Shown: positions 33,663-45,847 of the stretch, piece after piece | Position numbering within the stretch: position 1 is the stretch's first letter | How the letters are laid out: each line of letters opens with the position of its first letter | From: Phialocephala subalpina | Taxonomy: Eukaryota > Ascomycota > Leotiomycetes > Helotiales > Mollisiaceae | Direction of reading: 5' to 3' | NCBI GenBank assembly: GCA_900073065.1 | Contig: FJOG01000001.1 | Coordinates: forward strand, 3,424,090-3,488,089 | DNA length: 64,000 bases | The notes under the pieces: model-generated | Told to the model about the DNA's origin: nothing | Seen by the model: the letters and a program-made list of their open reading frames with translations, nothing else | Database searches by the model: none | Program-made: the position numbers and the translations under genes

Positions 33663-33950
33663 TTGCCGGGCGAGGCCCACGCCTACCCCACTTGGGCATT
33701 CGTCCGGGTCGACTCAGTATATATCAATCAAGACAACATTAGGGAGAGAAACGACCAAGTTAACCTCATGGACTCGGTTTATAAGAAAACACCAACAAGA
33801 ATAGTAGTAAAACGCAACGCATTTCCAGTTGGGCGAAGACCAAAACTTGGCTTCAGAGTCCTAATAGGCCTTCCGTCCTCTCGAGAACACTTACATGGCA
33901 TTGAAACATTTTCTTGTCATGATATTTTAGAAGAGCGAGATGGACTTTGA
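33663..33950 (+). pseudogene. HET-domain relic
   Basis: The frame reads WAFVRVDSVYINQDNIRERN, then DQVNLMDSVYKKTPTRIVV. This matches the WVDAICINQxDxxERxxQVxxMxxIY block of the HET domain. Nothing before or after continues the domain, so it is a fragment of a lost gene. Confidence 0.8.
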
Positions 33951-34055
33951 ATATGTTCATCCCTTTCATTCACATTCATCGTGTCTCCTATCAACAACCT
34001 AAGAAGTACCTTACAATACCCTACCAAGCCATCACACATATTCAAATCGTACAAG

Positions 34056-34132
34056 CATCTCATCTCATCTCTTTTCCCCATCATCTCGTCTCATCTCATC
34101 CCATCCCAACTCATCCCAGCCCATCTCATCTA
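34056..34132. repeat. Degenerate CATCT/CATCC pentanucleotide repeat
   Basis: A pyrimidine-rich stretch is made of repeated CATCT and CATCC units with small variations. Confidence 0.8.
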
Positions 34133-34490
34133 TCCACGCCCATTTGATGATGTCCCACCCCCTCACTTTCCTCCCAAATATCTCATAAAACAATCGATCG
34201 AACCCCACGCATCAACAACCAACCCCATGAAAATGCCCGAAGACGAAACCACCATCGCCAGTGCAAGCGCGTGCATCCAACAGCTGAATCAACGTAAAAA
34301 CGATCTGGGTATAAACATCCACTGAGCTTCGCTGAAAAGAGAAAAATTGGGGGTAGGTAATCGGCCGTTTCTGTTCCCGCAGCCAGAATGCAAGATTTGT
34401 ATGTGAACCGAAACCCCTCGAATGCTAGTGTACAGGTCGTAAAAAGAAATGCCGCGTGAAAAGGAAGGAATCATTAGTTATTACAGTAAT

Positions 34491-34556
34491 CGATCGGTTT
34501 TCCGATCGGATCGTTGGCCTTTTATCGTGATCGACTTTGGATCCGGTCCAAAGTCG
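34491..34556. other. Two perfect hairpins in tandem
   Basis: Hairpin 1 has 7-bp arms CGATCGG/CCGATCG with a TTTT loop (34491-34508). Hairpin 2 has 10-bp arms CGACTTTGGA/TCCAAAGTCG with a 5-base loop (34532-34556). They lie just downstream of the RhoGAP gene on its 3' side. A role in transcript ending is possible but unproven. Confidence 0.7.
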
Positions 34557-34628
34557 TGATCTATGCATAGAAGGAGGGAATATCTCCACTTCTTTCATCG
34601 TTCGTAGGGTATTTTCAGGAGACAGTGT

Positions 34629-37600
34629 CTAGTCAAAGAAAGATTCCTCGTCAACGAGACCTATTGGTTTCTGTTAGAGGTATATACTTGAGGAAAGAAA
34701 AAATTGGAATGAGAGAAAAGGATCGCTTACGGCCATCATTGAGCCGCTGATTACTAGGTTTTCGTGCACCCAAACCAATGTTCATGCCGAACATGCTGCT
34801 TTCACGTCTCTTGGTCTTGGGGGCGCCTTGAGCATTCTCCGTGGCGTATTGTCTGTAGGCAGGGTTGCCACCAAACTGCTCATAGGATGGCCCGGCTAAA
34901 GTGGGAGCAGATCTACCATACTCAGGGCCGGCCATCGTTCGAGCTTGTAGCTGTTGCTCGTATGCAGGTTGAAGTGGGGTGAAACCAGTATCATATTGTG
35001 GCCTTTGCTGATAATGTTGAGGCATTGGGAAAGCAGGAGGTTGCTGGAATGATTGCTGATCATACGATGGAGTTGGAAGATCCTGGAACTTTTGGCGTCT
35101 CGGAGATCGGATGTCTTCAGGTGTCAGAGGAGGGGCTGTAACCGTGACTTCGACAGATGGCCCATGCTCGTCTGGCTCCATACCAAAGATGTCATCGTAC
35201 TGTTGCAGAAACAAGGCGAACACAGGTTGTGGAATGTTGAGAGTGGGAGAGAAGACAATGCCCACGTTTCGCACTGTCATCTTATTTCGGTCAGAATTGT
35301 TGACGATGTTGATCAGGAAGCCTGAAAGGTATCTGAGCAAAGCATTGTTGGCTCGTGGTAGTCTGTGGACAAGTCCGTTCAAGGCACTGATCTTCTCGTC
35401 AATATCGTTGAGTTCGGTGACCGCAACAAATTCGAGATGAAGTTCCCGTGTCAAGATTGTCTGTGGCAATTCTCTCAGGTATTGCTTCAAAAGAGATGCA
35501 ACAGCATGGATGTCGTAATACTGCTCATCTGTGACAAGATTAATGTCTCCTTCGTTGTTGAAGCGCTCCTTCAATGCTTTGATCACGACACTTGAACCAC
35601 TCAACCTGAAGATACCCTCCTCGTTGGCTGCATTCTTGGCATCCAAGTACTCGATGCAACGATAAACCACAGCAGGAAGCTCGATGTCGACGTTGACCGG
35701 GTGATTATACCTCACGGCCTCTCCCAGTGGTGCTCCAAATGCTGGTCTGATCGGCCCATGCTGCTCATAGGCCAGTTGCGACAGATTGGTGTTCGAGTCG
35801 TTTGGTGAAGTTTCTTGCATGTCAGCAGATACGCGAGGTTTTGGCCCAAACCCGAAAAAGCTACGCTTCTTCTGCTTGATTTGATCTTCTCGCGAGACTG
35901 GGGCCAGCATGTTCTGCCTGCTTCCCCAAGAAGAAGAGTCTTGAATGACCTGCGCGTTCCTTGGAGCTGAGATGTTCTTCGACTGGGGAATTTGAGCTAG
36001 AGGATCTCGTTCATAACCATGAGTCGGGGGCGATGGTGTGCCCGTCTTTTTGGATCGCACGCCAGCTGGAACGTTTCCTTGCTTTGTGTTCTCATAGCTC
36101 ACACCTTTCAGCCCATCGTCCGCTAGATCAGGAGTAGTCTGACTGCGTGCTGAAGCAGCGTACATCTTCTTCTTCGACTTCATCCCATTGACATGTCCAG
36201 ATCCAGAAGAGTTTGTGCGGTCGTGATGTACGGCATGCTCCTCATCTTCCTCATCTTTGAAGTCAACATATTGGAGGAGAGCTACCACCCATTCATCGCG
36301 CTCCTGGTCGCTCTCAGCACAGAGCACATGGCGAACAAGACTTGATGAGTCCTTCCTCTTCGGCTCCAGAATCAGGAAGGCATGACGATACTGGTTATCG
36401 ACATCATCTTCGCCACGTGATGGAGAGTTGTCGGCTTGCTGTTGCTGTTTTCCGATTTGAGCATTTTGTAGCTTGATCGCTCCCAAATTTGGTCCACCTG
36501 GTGCATCGTAGTACTTGAAAATGGGCCCATCTAGCACGAAATATCTCGCTTTCCAGCCACCAAAGTTCTTGCCTCTCTTCGTCAAATATCCGTTCTTCAA
36601 AGGTCTTCCGCCAGGGCCAGTCTTGACCGGGCTTTCTCGTCCAGTGTCCCGACTGACAGTGACATCTTCCGCATATGGTTCCATGGTGTTCGTCGATAAA
36701 TACCTACAAAGTTCCAAAGCAGAGTTCATGTCCATTTGCGTGTTCAAAACCTCATCAAGATACTTATCCAAAGCTGCTCGTCGCGCATCAACCTTAGCTG
36801 GCGCATGACCACTGAACAGCGATCTCTCTGGAGTTTTCGCAGTGTAATATGGTGACTGTTTCAGTACTTGATCTAAGTGGGCTAACGAGACAGAATCCTT
36901 TTCTACTCTCCAAAGTTCTCTGCCGTCTGATCTGGCGAATATGGCCAACGTAAAGACAGGATCCTCCTCAATGTTCTTGGGGAACATAATACTTGCTCTC
37001 GAAGGCTTTAGGCGTGAAGATGCAACTCTGACGTCGATAGATGGCAGAGCGTTTGGTGGAAGTAGTAGATCGGGATATTCTTCGGTGACTAGACCCTTGT
37101 ATATGCCATTTCGAATGGAAGGGCTTTGAGTAATTGGGGAGCTTTCATCCTTAGGACTCGACTCATCGAGATCACCACCCTTCTTAGCAATTATCAGAGG
37201 CTTTGGTGAAACCAGTTGTAGAGGCGAGCCCATTGGTGCGCCTGGTGAAGAAATCGACATTGGGGTGTTTGGTGGTAATGGAATTGGTTGGCGTGGAGCA
37301 CGGGGTGACAGTGGTACAGCACCTTGGAAGGCTCCCATTCCACGAGGAGACATTGGTGGTGAGTTGACGGACGAGTGATTCGATCCTCGAGGTAATGGAG
37401 AACCCATTGGTCTGTCTATAGGTCTCGGACTCATTGGCAGACCTGGACTCATCAGAGCTGGAGACATCATTCCCGAAGCCTCGCTGAGGACACCAGCCAA
37501 AGAACCGGAGTTAGAGTCATGACCGGGCGACAAATGCCGCATGTGAGCATCCGGTGGTGATATAGGCACTGTCCTTGGACTTGTAGGCATTGGGTCCACG

Positions 37601-39430
37601 CTGTTTGGAAATTTACCGTCCTTTGGAGTTGTTGGTCGAGACTTTGACCCCTTCGCACTCTTCTTGGACAGACTTCTCATTTCAGCATCCTTCATGGCCG
37701 CTATTTCTCGTTCCCTGTCATCCTCTTCCCTCGTTTTCCGTCGGCCACGTTCAATGAACACTGGTAACTCATCAACCTCCAAGATATCATCGTAGTCTGA
37801 GTCCGTCTCGTCTCCTGTACCAGATGCCTGGCGCAGATGTGAGCTGGTGTTGTTCTTCTTTCCTAAATTCAAGGGCGCGGGTGGAGCTTTTCGTGGCGGG
37901 TTAGGGAATGACTTCAGGTTCTCATCGGGATTGGGAGAAGGTCCGATGACAGACACAGAAGGGTTTTGACTGGACATTGGTGCTCTTGGTGGTGGGATAT
38001 TTGGCGGAGGGCCTTTCGGTGGATGTGAGGGCAGACTTCTCGACGGTGGCAGAGACGCATTATATGGCACTTCCCTTACGACTTCGACGTCTTTCCGCTG
38101 TTTTTGACCTGCCTCAAACCCAGGTCCTGGGGCATCAGGATTATATTGTTGGAACGCGTGTTGCGTCGGGGACGGCATCTTGTGCTCCGCTTCAACCATG
38201 TTGTTCAACGACGGTACCTGGAATTGCATGGCAGGTGGAGTAATGGGATATGGAGCCAGTGCAACATCAATCGGCGAGTGAGGATGCTCTTGTTCCGGGT
38301 CTCTCAGCCCAGCGGATACCAAAGCCTCCATGTTTCCTGGCTTCGAGCCTTCCACCGTCCGCGAATCTGAGGAAATTGTTGATCCAGCTTCAGAAGGCAC
38401 GCTTGGGTTCGACTCGACAGGTGAAGGGTTCGAGACCTGCTGTGCCGTGAGTTCCTTGAACTTCTTCCGATAGCGTTCCCTGTCCTTCACTGCTCTGTCG
38501 AGATCCTTGTTCAGTCCCAAGATCATGGCTCTCTGCTTGTCTACCAAACGCCATAGTTGTGTGTTTTGTGCGGAAATCGACTGCTTGTCTTTCAGCAGGT
38601 ACTGTATAACAGCCTCTGGGCTTCCTGCCGCTCGAACCAGGTTCGCAATATCGGGTGACCCATCTGCATTCAAGTCTTGCGAACCGGTTTTCGAGTGCCC
38701 ATTGCCTGATAGAGATGATATAGCAGAATCGATGGAGGATGTCCTTGGAGGTGCTCGTCCCATTTCCGCTCGATGTGCTGGAGTAGTGGCCGCCATCATT
38801 GGTCGCGTGCCAGTAGAAAAGCCTCCTGGCGGCTTGAAGATTAGGACAGGATCGGATACACTTCGTGTGGCCTCATTCGTCTCGTTGACAGGTCGGGCGT
38901 ATCTAGAGAACAGTACGTTAGATCCAACACCATATATACATTCAATGTCCCATATACCTTGGTCTATCCTCTGGTGTCGATTCCACCGACGAGGTTTCTG
39001 ATGTATAAAAGCTCTTCTCGGAGGCCAGTAGGTCGTCCAGACGCTCCGTGGGAGATCGGGGTTGCTGAGGGCTTTGATGAACTGAGCTCGACGACGGCGA
39101 AGTATGATCGACACCACTTCTTGCAAAGGTAGTTCTCGTTGGCGTGACGCTGCTCTGTGGAGATGTCGCTGCTGTGGTGCTAGTTTGTAAAGGACTAGGA
39201 GCGGCCTTGCGCTGAGACCTTGAGAGAGATCCAGGTCAGCGCACGTTTACGCGGGAGCAGATGAAAATAGACTTTACAACATACCTCCTTCCAGTGTCTA
39301 CGGTTGGGGACGAGTTGTTTGGTGAATAGTAAACCGGACTACGCCCTACAGTGGGGCTGTCTTGAGGGAAGAACTGGAGCTGTGTCTGGGCATCGGAGGG
39401 TCCATCGTTCTGTTGCGAAAGATGCGACAT
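34629..39430 (-). CDS. bem3: RhoGAP with PX and PH domains, Bem3-like
   Basis: This GTPase-activating protein, probably for Cdc42 or Rho, controls polarity at membranes. Exons are 39430-39285, 39218-38958, 38902-34731 and 34660-34629 (last acceptor uncertain), giving about 1536 residues. After a Ser/Pro-rich N terminus comes a coiled coil (about 250-290, LWRLVDKQRAMILGLNKDL), then long disordered Pro-rich parts. The PX domain is about 736-876 and the PH domain about 903-1013 (GYLTKRGKNFGGWKARYFVL). The RhoGAP domain is about 1190-1375, with the arginine finger in EEGIFRLSGSS near 1233. The second exon is read as LDDLLASEKSFYTSETSSVE, which differs in frame from the unspliced extension of the large exon. 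The order PX-PH-RhoGAP is that of yeast Bem3. Confidence 0.93.
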
Positions 39431-42400
39431 CGCCCACCGGCTGAGACTGCGTCTGCTATGCAGATGGAGAGAGAAGCTCGACTACCAATTGGCTGGCATT
39501 CGAGCCAAGAAGGAAGGCTCGCCAGTCAGAAGAGTGGTGGCGCCTGACTGTGTGTGCTGGGGCAGAAGGTTTCGAAATGGTCGGTCGACCCTGATTGACG
39601 TCGCACCTTCGACGAGCGACGTTCAGGCGAGACTCTCGAACGCGGAGCGAGCGTGCAATAGGTCAGCACGGGGGCCAGGACGGGTACAGAAAGCGTGAGC
39701 AGTGAGTTGGAGCTGCTGGGTGTACTGGTAGTGGTCCACGTTGGCTGCATGCGCATGTGTGGGTGTGGTGTGCAGTCGTGCAGTATTATTATGTTCAATG
39801 ATTAAAGAATTATCACAGCCGTCGACGACAAGACAGGCCTCACGTCAGCCACCAGATGCACTTGACGCAAAAGTGAAATGGCAAGGGGAGGAAGGGACAA
39901 TTAGGGCAGTCGGAAAGGACAAGTCATGGGAGAGGAGAGGAATGGATGTGTTCTCGAGGACGAGAGATGTGGTGGATGGAGGATAGCAAAATGGTTTGGG
40001 GTCTGCTCTGCTCGGATAGAACTACGGGCGGGCAATATTGAGATTGACTCGCCAGTGCGGTACGCGTTTGATTTGATGAAGCGCGATGGCAGATGATTTT
40101 GAGCTGCCGAGAATGGTCGACCGTCAAGGAAGGGGCCGCCATTTAATAAAGACCGTAGTCAGTATTTCTACTAATATTCGCAGGGCTGTCCAATTATTTC
40201 CCCACGTCGACGCCTCCTATGCGTGACAGTTCGTCTCCATTCCCACGCGTCTCTCCTCTGCATCGCATCTCTGCAACCACCCTTCAACCTCATCCAGGTT
40301 TGCAGCGTGAACTCTTGCAAAGCACCAGGGTCGCAGTACCCGACGGTTTCGCACGGTACGGTACGGTATCGCAGCGCAGGAGCTGGTTCAACCGCAACGT
40401 TGCTGCCGCTGGCTCCCTTACTCCATTGACTGTTGATTGGAGTGACATCTGATTACTCAGGGTCGAGGGCGCCACCCGAGGATGCTAAACAAAAGAGTGT
40501 GAAGTTTTCGACGCTGGCAAATCGTTAGTTCCCACCACTACGGGCGTGTCAACTCTGGTCGGCGCCCAGGAAAGATGCTTAAGCATGCCAACGGAATCCA
40601 GTGCGAGCCGGTCATGCTGTGAAGCCGCCTATCCACAAGATGCCATTTCTGTCAACGGAGCGAGCCTAAAATCTGCAGAGTGCAGTTAGCTGCTGCAAGA
40701 TAACTGTGATGTTCCGTGAGCAGCAGGAACTTTGAATATCTTCATTTCTATGCCCCCCTAGCCAGGAGTGCATGCAAGCGAAGATATCCATGTTAACTTC
40801 GGAGGTCAACTCCTCGCAGTAACCTTATTCACACTAGAGAAGCTGGAGTCCATCTCTAAAGTGGAAAGTCTGCTGATCACATATGATCATGCCTTGGTCT
40901 TATTCCAACGGTATATAGATATAATTTAAATTCGGCATCGTTTATGTACGGGTATGCAAAGGTCTGCAAGTTTATATATAAACCCTCATCTCAAACCGCT
41001 CTGGGTGCCACATCTGTTCCTGAGCTTGCGCAACCTCTTCATTCATATCGTCAAGTGACGACCCAGGGTCTGGATTAAGCTCATCAGGATCAATTGGTAC
41101 CAAAAGCAAAAGCGCCACACAATCAATCTGGAGTCGCACAACGCATGCTCCTCGGCCTCGATCTACTACGACATGACAAAGCATGGGGTAACGGGGGACT
41201 CGACAGAAGGAAATGACATTTGACATGAAAACCGTGAAACATGTTTCCCATTATTATTCCCAAATACAATGACAGATTTCGCTGCTCTGTTCCTGTCTCA
41301 GATACCTACCCGCGCCATTCAGAAGGAGGTCATGACCACCATCGCCACTGGAAGTTCAGCAGCCGAACAAAGCATCGTCATGCAACCTCACAGCGATGCT
41401 CAAGTCGCCAACGGTCCATTCGCAACCCCGGATCGTCGAACAGATGCAATCATCCTGTCCCACTGCTGCACTTCCTGCACGTAAAAAGAAGGTATTCCCA
41501 TCCGAGCGCTTGTGGAAACGGCAGTCAAACGAACCACGAGCGAGATATTCAGCCACAACTGCTCGAATTGGCTAGACTGCTCCCAGAAATGGCTGCATCC
41601 CCACGAATCTTCGTTCGCGTCTCTGTCGTGCAGCGAATGAATTAGAAGAGAATACGCCGAAGGTTGTCCCTGCATGCTCCAGACATTGAAGCCAGTAAGG
41701 GATCTGACGGACAGAGGAACTTCCATCCAGATTTCAATGCTCTCTGGTCACAGCGCGGATGTTCACCAGGAAGATGAACGTTATCAATTCCCGTCTTCGC
41801 GGTCTTGGGAAGGTGAAGGTGCTGACTGCTGACGCTGACATGGTTGGTACAGTACCTCGCATTTCGATGCTTTGAAGGGAAGCAGCCCTGATTTCAGGGG
41901 AACTGGGCTGCATCACGCTGACCTCCCATTTCCGTGCCGCCTCCATTCATAACCCCTCTCTTGACCACACCCAAAATCTAGCTCGCGATTCCACGGCCTC
42001 TGCACTGGCTGACAGCGGGCCACACACTTTCTTCCACCAAGCGCTGCAGTGGAGAGGAGAAGCGGTGTGACGGCGGGCACAACCACATCCAGTGGCGTTC
42101 CAACGATATCAATCTCAATTAAGGACAGGACCAGGCCAAATTACGGTCTGTTCGCAGCCCCACACATAATCTATTGGCCGACGGCGACCTGGAACATTAC
42201 TCTTGAAGCGGATGTCGTTGAAACAAGAACGTGGTGAAGCCTGTGCCTGTGCACTCAATAACTTTACCCAAAGGCTGGGCGCCGATTTGGGGATGAACTT
42301 CGAAGATGAGTTACAATGCTCAGAAACCATAATGGAAAGACATAATTCCGGACCAAGGTTAAGAAGGACAAGAGATTGCCCGAAAGTTTAACCTTAAAAA

Positions 42401-45187
42401 GGTCACAGCATAGGGTCGTCCGTGGGGTTGTGAGGTCTGAAATCTGAAGTGCTTGCAGCATGCAGAAACGCCCCCTTTTCGGTTAGAGAGCCATATGCAG
42501 GAGTTGGTGAGCACACGAGCTGCTGTGAGGGCAGAAGTATGCCAGGAACCTCAAATTTGGGGTAAATCCAACTAACACACTCCAAACACAAAAACACATG
42601 GCTCTCGAGGCACCATCCGCAGATCTAGAACACAAACTACAACCGGCAGACTCTGAGACATTCACGATACCTCAACCCTTTCACCCAAACGCTCTCAGAG
42701 TCTCAACCGCAATCACATTTTCAACATCTCTCAATGACGTCCAAATCATACGATTTTCATCCTCCCTTCTCCCACGACTTCTCCAAATAGCATTCGATCC
42801 CAGCCCGCAACAGCCGCTATCCCTTGCTTCATGTCCCATTCAAGTTATCATACGGTTCCGACATCCCAGCAATCCGCACTGCAACGGTTGATCACTGTCT
42901 GAAACACCGTCCATCTCGCCCCTTAATGCCCATCTCCCTCATCACCAAATCACATGTCGTCTTGTAAGCCGCATCAAGATGGCGCACATGTCGTCCCGTT
43001 TGCACCAATCAGCAAAAAGAACGCTTCCCACACATCTGGTTCGTTCAGCTGTCTCCAACAATTTTGAGCCTCCTCTTCACCTCCATCCGTTGGACGAGAT
43101 CTCTCGACTTCACGTACTCGGTGAGATGAGATGCAAGTTTACGGGCCTCTCTCATACCGGGACTTCACATGTCTCAACCAAGAAAACCTCCCATCTTAAA
43201 AGGCTATTACCAACTCCTTCTCGCATCGTTACGCAAGCTCAAATCCTCTTTCCCAAGCTCGAAAATCATCAACCAATCACAAGCGAAAATCTCACCCTCC
43301 AAATCACATCAAGCGTACACATGACATTTGAGACCACACCACCACCATCGATCCACGAAATATGTATGTCATTATAGCTTCCGCTACGCAGCATGCATGC
43401 ACCAATAGTTGGGTTTCCCTGCTTTCCGGATTCACGTTTTTTTTGTTGCGATCTTGCGCCTGCGGGCGACACAGCGCCATCGAAGTGATGGCGAGCTGGA
43501 CTCCGGACGTACCGATTCGTCGCTTTTCAGGAAGCTAGATGAAAGTCTAAGGAAATGTTTTCTTGTTTTGTATCTTGAGTTTTTGAAGAACGGCAGTTCA
43601 TATCGTTTACCCGGATCATAGTAAGACTTAGTCTTGGAGCCAGAAGCAAGCTAGAGCTTGGACCTCGACTAAGCCAGGGCTACGGACACCAACCACCTCT
43701 TCCCTCAAGACTTGAAAATTTTACGTTGCCAGCAATTATGTACTCGTCGTTTACGATGCGAATAGTATCTTGCCACGAGAAAGTCAAATGGTCGAAGTCT
43801 TGCCTTGAAGTCGAGGCATGATGACTTCGTTCGCTGACAGTATTTCAGCTGCCACGACTAAACGGCACCAAATATAAGCACCGAGAAAAGTCAATACGTG
43901 GTGCCCAAGAGCTGGCCTGAGACATACATGTCCTAGAATCCTTGGAAGTGAATGTATCTCGTTTGTGCATTACTGTACTGGTGGTCTTTCTCTGTACCAA
44001 ATATGTGGGCAGCATCACCGTCTTCACGTGCACCTCAGCACTCGTTACCATTTCATACTAGCTTCCAGGCCCTCGTTTGTACCTATTCCTCAAGCCCAAA
44101 TAGCCTTGCGAACATGTTCTCCATCGCGTTTGTACTCGGGAAAGTGCTAGTGTTCATGTTCGCGTTCGTGTTCGTGTACCTCGGGAACCTGCATCCGTCA
44201 GTGTCCAAATTGCACAGCCGGAGGAGTACATCGCATGTTCACATGTTCATGCAACCCGCCTATTTTCGTTTGTCGAGTACTGTACAGCTTCCCTCGTGTG
44301 AGGGTTGACAGGAATGTGTTAAGGTGGTGATACTGGACTCGCTTTATCTTGCTTCTGTTTCCCGCTTTGCATTTTGTGCTTGCAGCAGGCTTATGTTATA
44401 GCTGAGTGGTGGGAGTACTGATGTGATCAAACTGCATGTTGTCGACGTCATTTGATCTCGCTCGAGTATTGATTTGCCAGACAGCCTCAGATGATTGCAT
44501 GAGTTGTTGAGTTGAGGTCGAGCTGCGATAACCATAACCAAGCAGATGCCTCTAGCCCCCTTGTGTCAGATGATTTGAATGACCTTCATCTCTCGTTCGA
44601 GATTAAGGGAAATGGAAGCTCTTAGACTCTCAAGTGCCTAAGAGAGTTCAAGTCATCTGCTAAGATTTGCACTTTTGGATTTGCAAAGCCATTCTTTGTT
44701 GAGAATGGCTAGGTCAGCTGAGGTCACGGCGTCATGCATTCCCATGATGTTACTGTCAATAACATAAAGAAGATAACTATTTCATAAAATTATGATGCGG
44801 CCTTCAAAATCTTTTAAGATTGAAAATAGACTGAAACCAATATAAAGTTTTTGGTCGCGTTCCTGAACATCCCGGATTGGATAACTCTTTTCTTTCGTGA
44901 TTTAAATTTTGAAACGTGCCCATCTTGACGCCGTCTTGCGTTCTTTACAGACCTTTCTATAATAATATTTCTTCTCCGTTCGCTTTCCTTTCAAGAAGCA
45001 ACGAAAGAGCTTTCAGGCGCACTCTTGTTCCCAACTCCAATCACCGCCCTCAATCCACTTCCTTCCAGACGCAACGAGCTTGATCTACTCTTGAGCCGCA
45101 GCGCCTTTGTCATAAATAGTATTTCAAACGTACAACCTCCCTGAATTAGCTCCTCTCAGGCCCACATCGGCTTCGGCATTCATCAAT
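39431..45187. other. 5.7-kb stretch without a convincing protein gene
   Basis: It begins with the promoter and leader of the RhoGAP gene. Beyond about 40.2 kb I find only short frames without family features. The best small candidate is an 84-codon minus-strand frame at 40972-41226, which I do not accept as a gene. No tRNA, rRNA or transposon signature was recognised. Long untranslated or non-coding transcripts are possible. Confidence 0.5.
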
Positions 45188-45682
45188 ATGTCTGAACTAC
45201 CATTGAGGAACAAGTGCACATGTCATATCTGCCCACTCCACACCAAATCACAAAACATCTCCTCGAATACCAGCACGAACACCAGCAACACACCCCCAGC
45301 TACCCTCCAACCTCCCACACCCCCTCCAGCATCTCCTCCACCCGACGACCGCAAACTCCCCTCCCACGAGTTTCTCGAACGACGCCAACGCTCAATCGAC
45401 AGCCTACGAGACGCAGCCGTCGATTATCCCGGCAACAACTACACCGAGCTCCTACTCAACATCGTCGCCGACACGGAGGAATCCATCGGTATCAAACCAG
45501 GCTACGATAATTCTGAGAAGTTCATAGAAGCTTTCCAGGACTTGGTATGTCCGGATGAGAAGAGCCCACGGGAGATGCTAATCGTGTTGGGGTACTTGGA
45601 GGAGTTTTGGGGGGTGTTGGGTGGGAAGGTGAAGGAGATGGTAAATAAGGGGACGAAGTGGGTTTCAGACATTGAGGAATGA
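45188..45682 (+). CDS. Small hypothetical protein
   Basis: The single-exon frame encodes 164 residues. A short Cys-containing start (CTCHICPLH) is followed by a Thr/Pro-rich linker (about 25-55). A soluble helical region follows, including HEFLERRQRSIDSLRDAA and YTELLLNIVADTEESIGI. I do not recognise a family. The balanced composition, a good start context and a sensible helical C-terminal half support a real gene. The next gene, a HET gene, begins only 165 bp downstream on the same strand. Confidence 0.55.
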   Translation: MSELPLRNKCTCHICPLHTKSQNISSNTSTNTSNTPPATLQPPTPPPASPPPDDRKLPSHEFLERRQRSIDSLRDAAVDYPGNNYTELLLNIVADTEESIGIKPGYDNSEKFIEAFQDLVCPDEKSPREMLIVLGYLEEFWGVLGGKVKEMVNKGTKWVSDIEE

Positions 45683-45847
45683 TCAATGGGAGCAGGGCAG
45701 CTTCCTTCGATTTTGATTGGTCTAGGAACCTTGTACTGTGGAGGTCGGAGACGAGGCTTATCATCTATTGGCTGTGAAAGATCTCCCACAAGTAACCTTG
45801 GAAGCACTCGCTGTACTCGGACAGCGTGAAGAACATTCAACATCACT

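Larger units (their letters stand above)
33536..34628. other. Intergenic region with a HET relic, CATCT repeats and hairpins
   Basis: No intact gene is present. Listed separately are a HET relic (33670-33800), a degenerate pentanucleotide repeat (34056-34132) and two hairpins (34491-34508 and 34532-34556). Confidence 0.6.

Noticed and set aside
40972..41226. 84-codon minus-strand frame
   Set aside because: It has a coding-like look but no recognisable family, and no flanking exons were found.
42598..43377. Plus-strand frames in the gene-poor stretch
   Set aside because: Low-complexity Ser/Pro/His composition without family features; likely chance.
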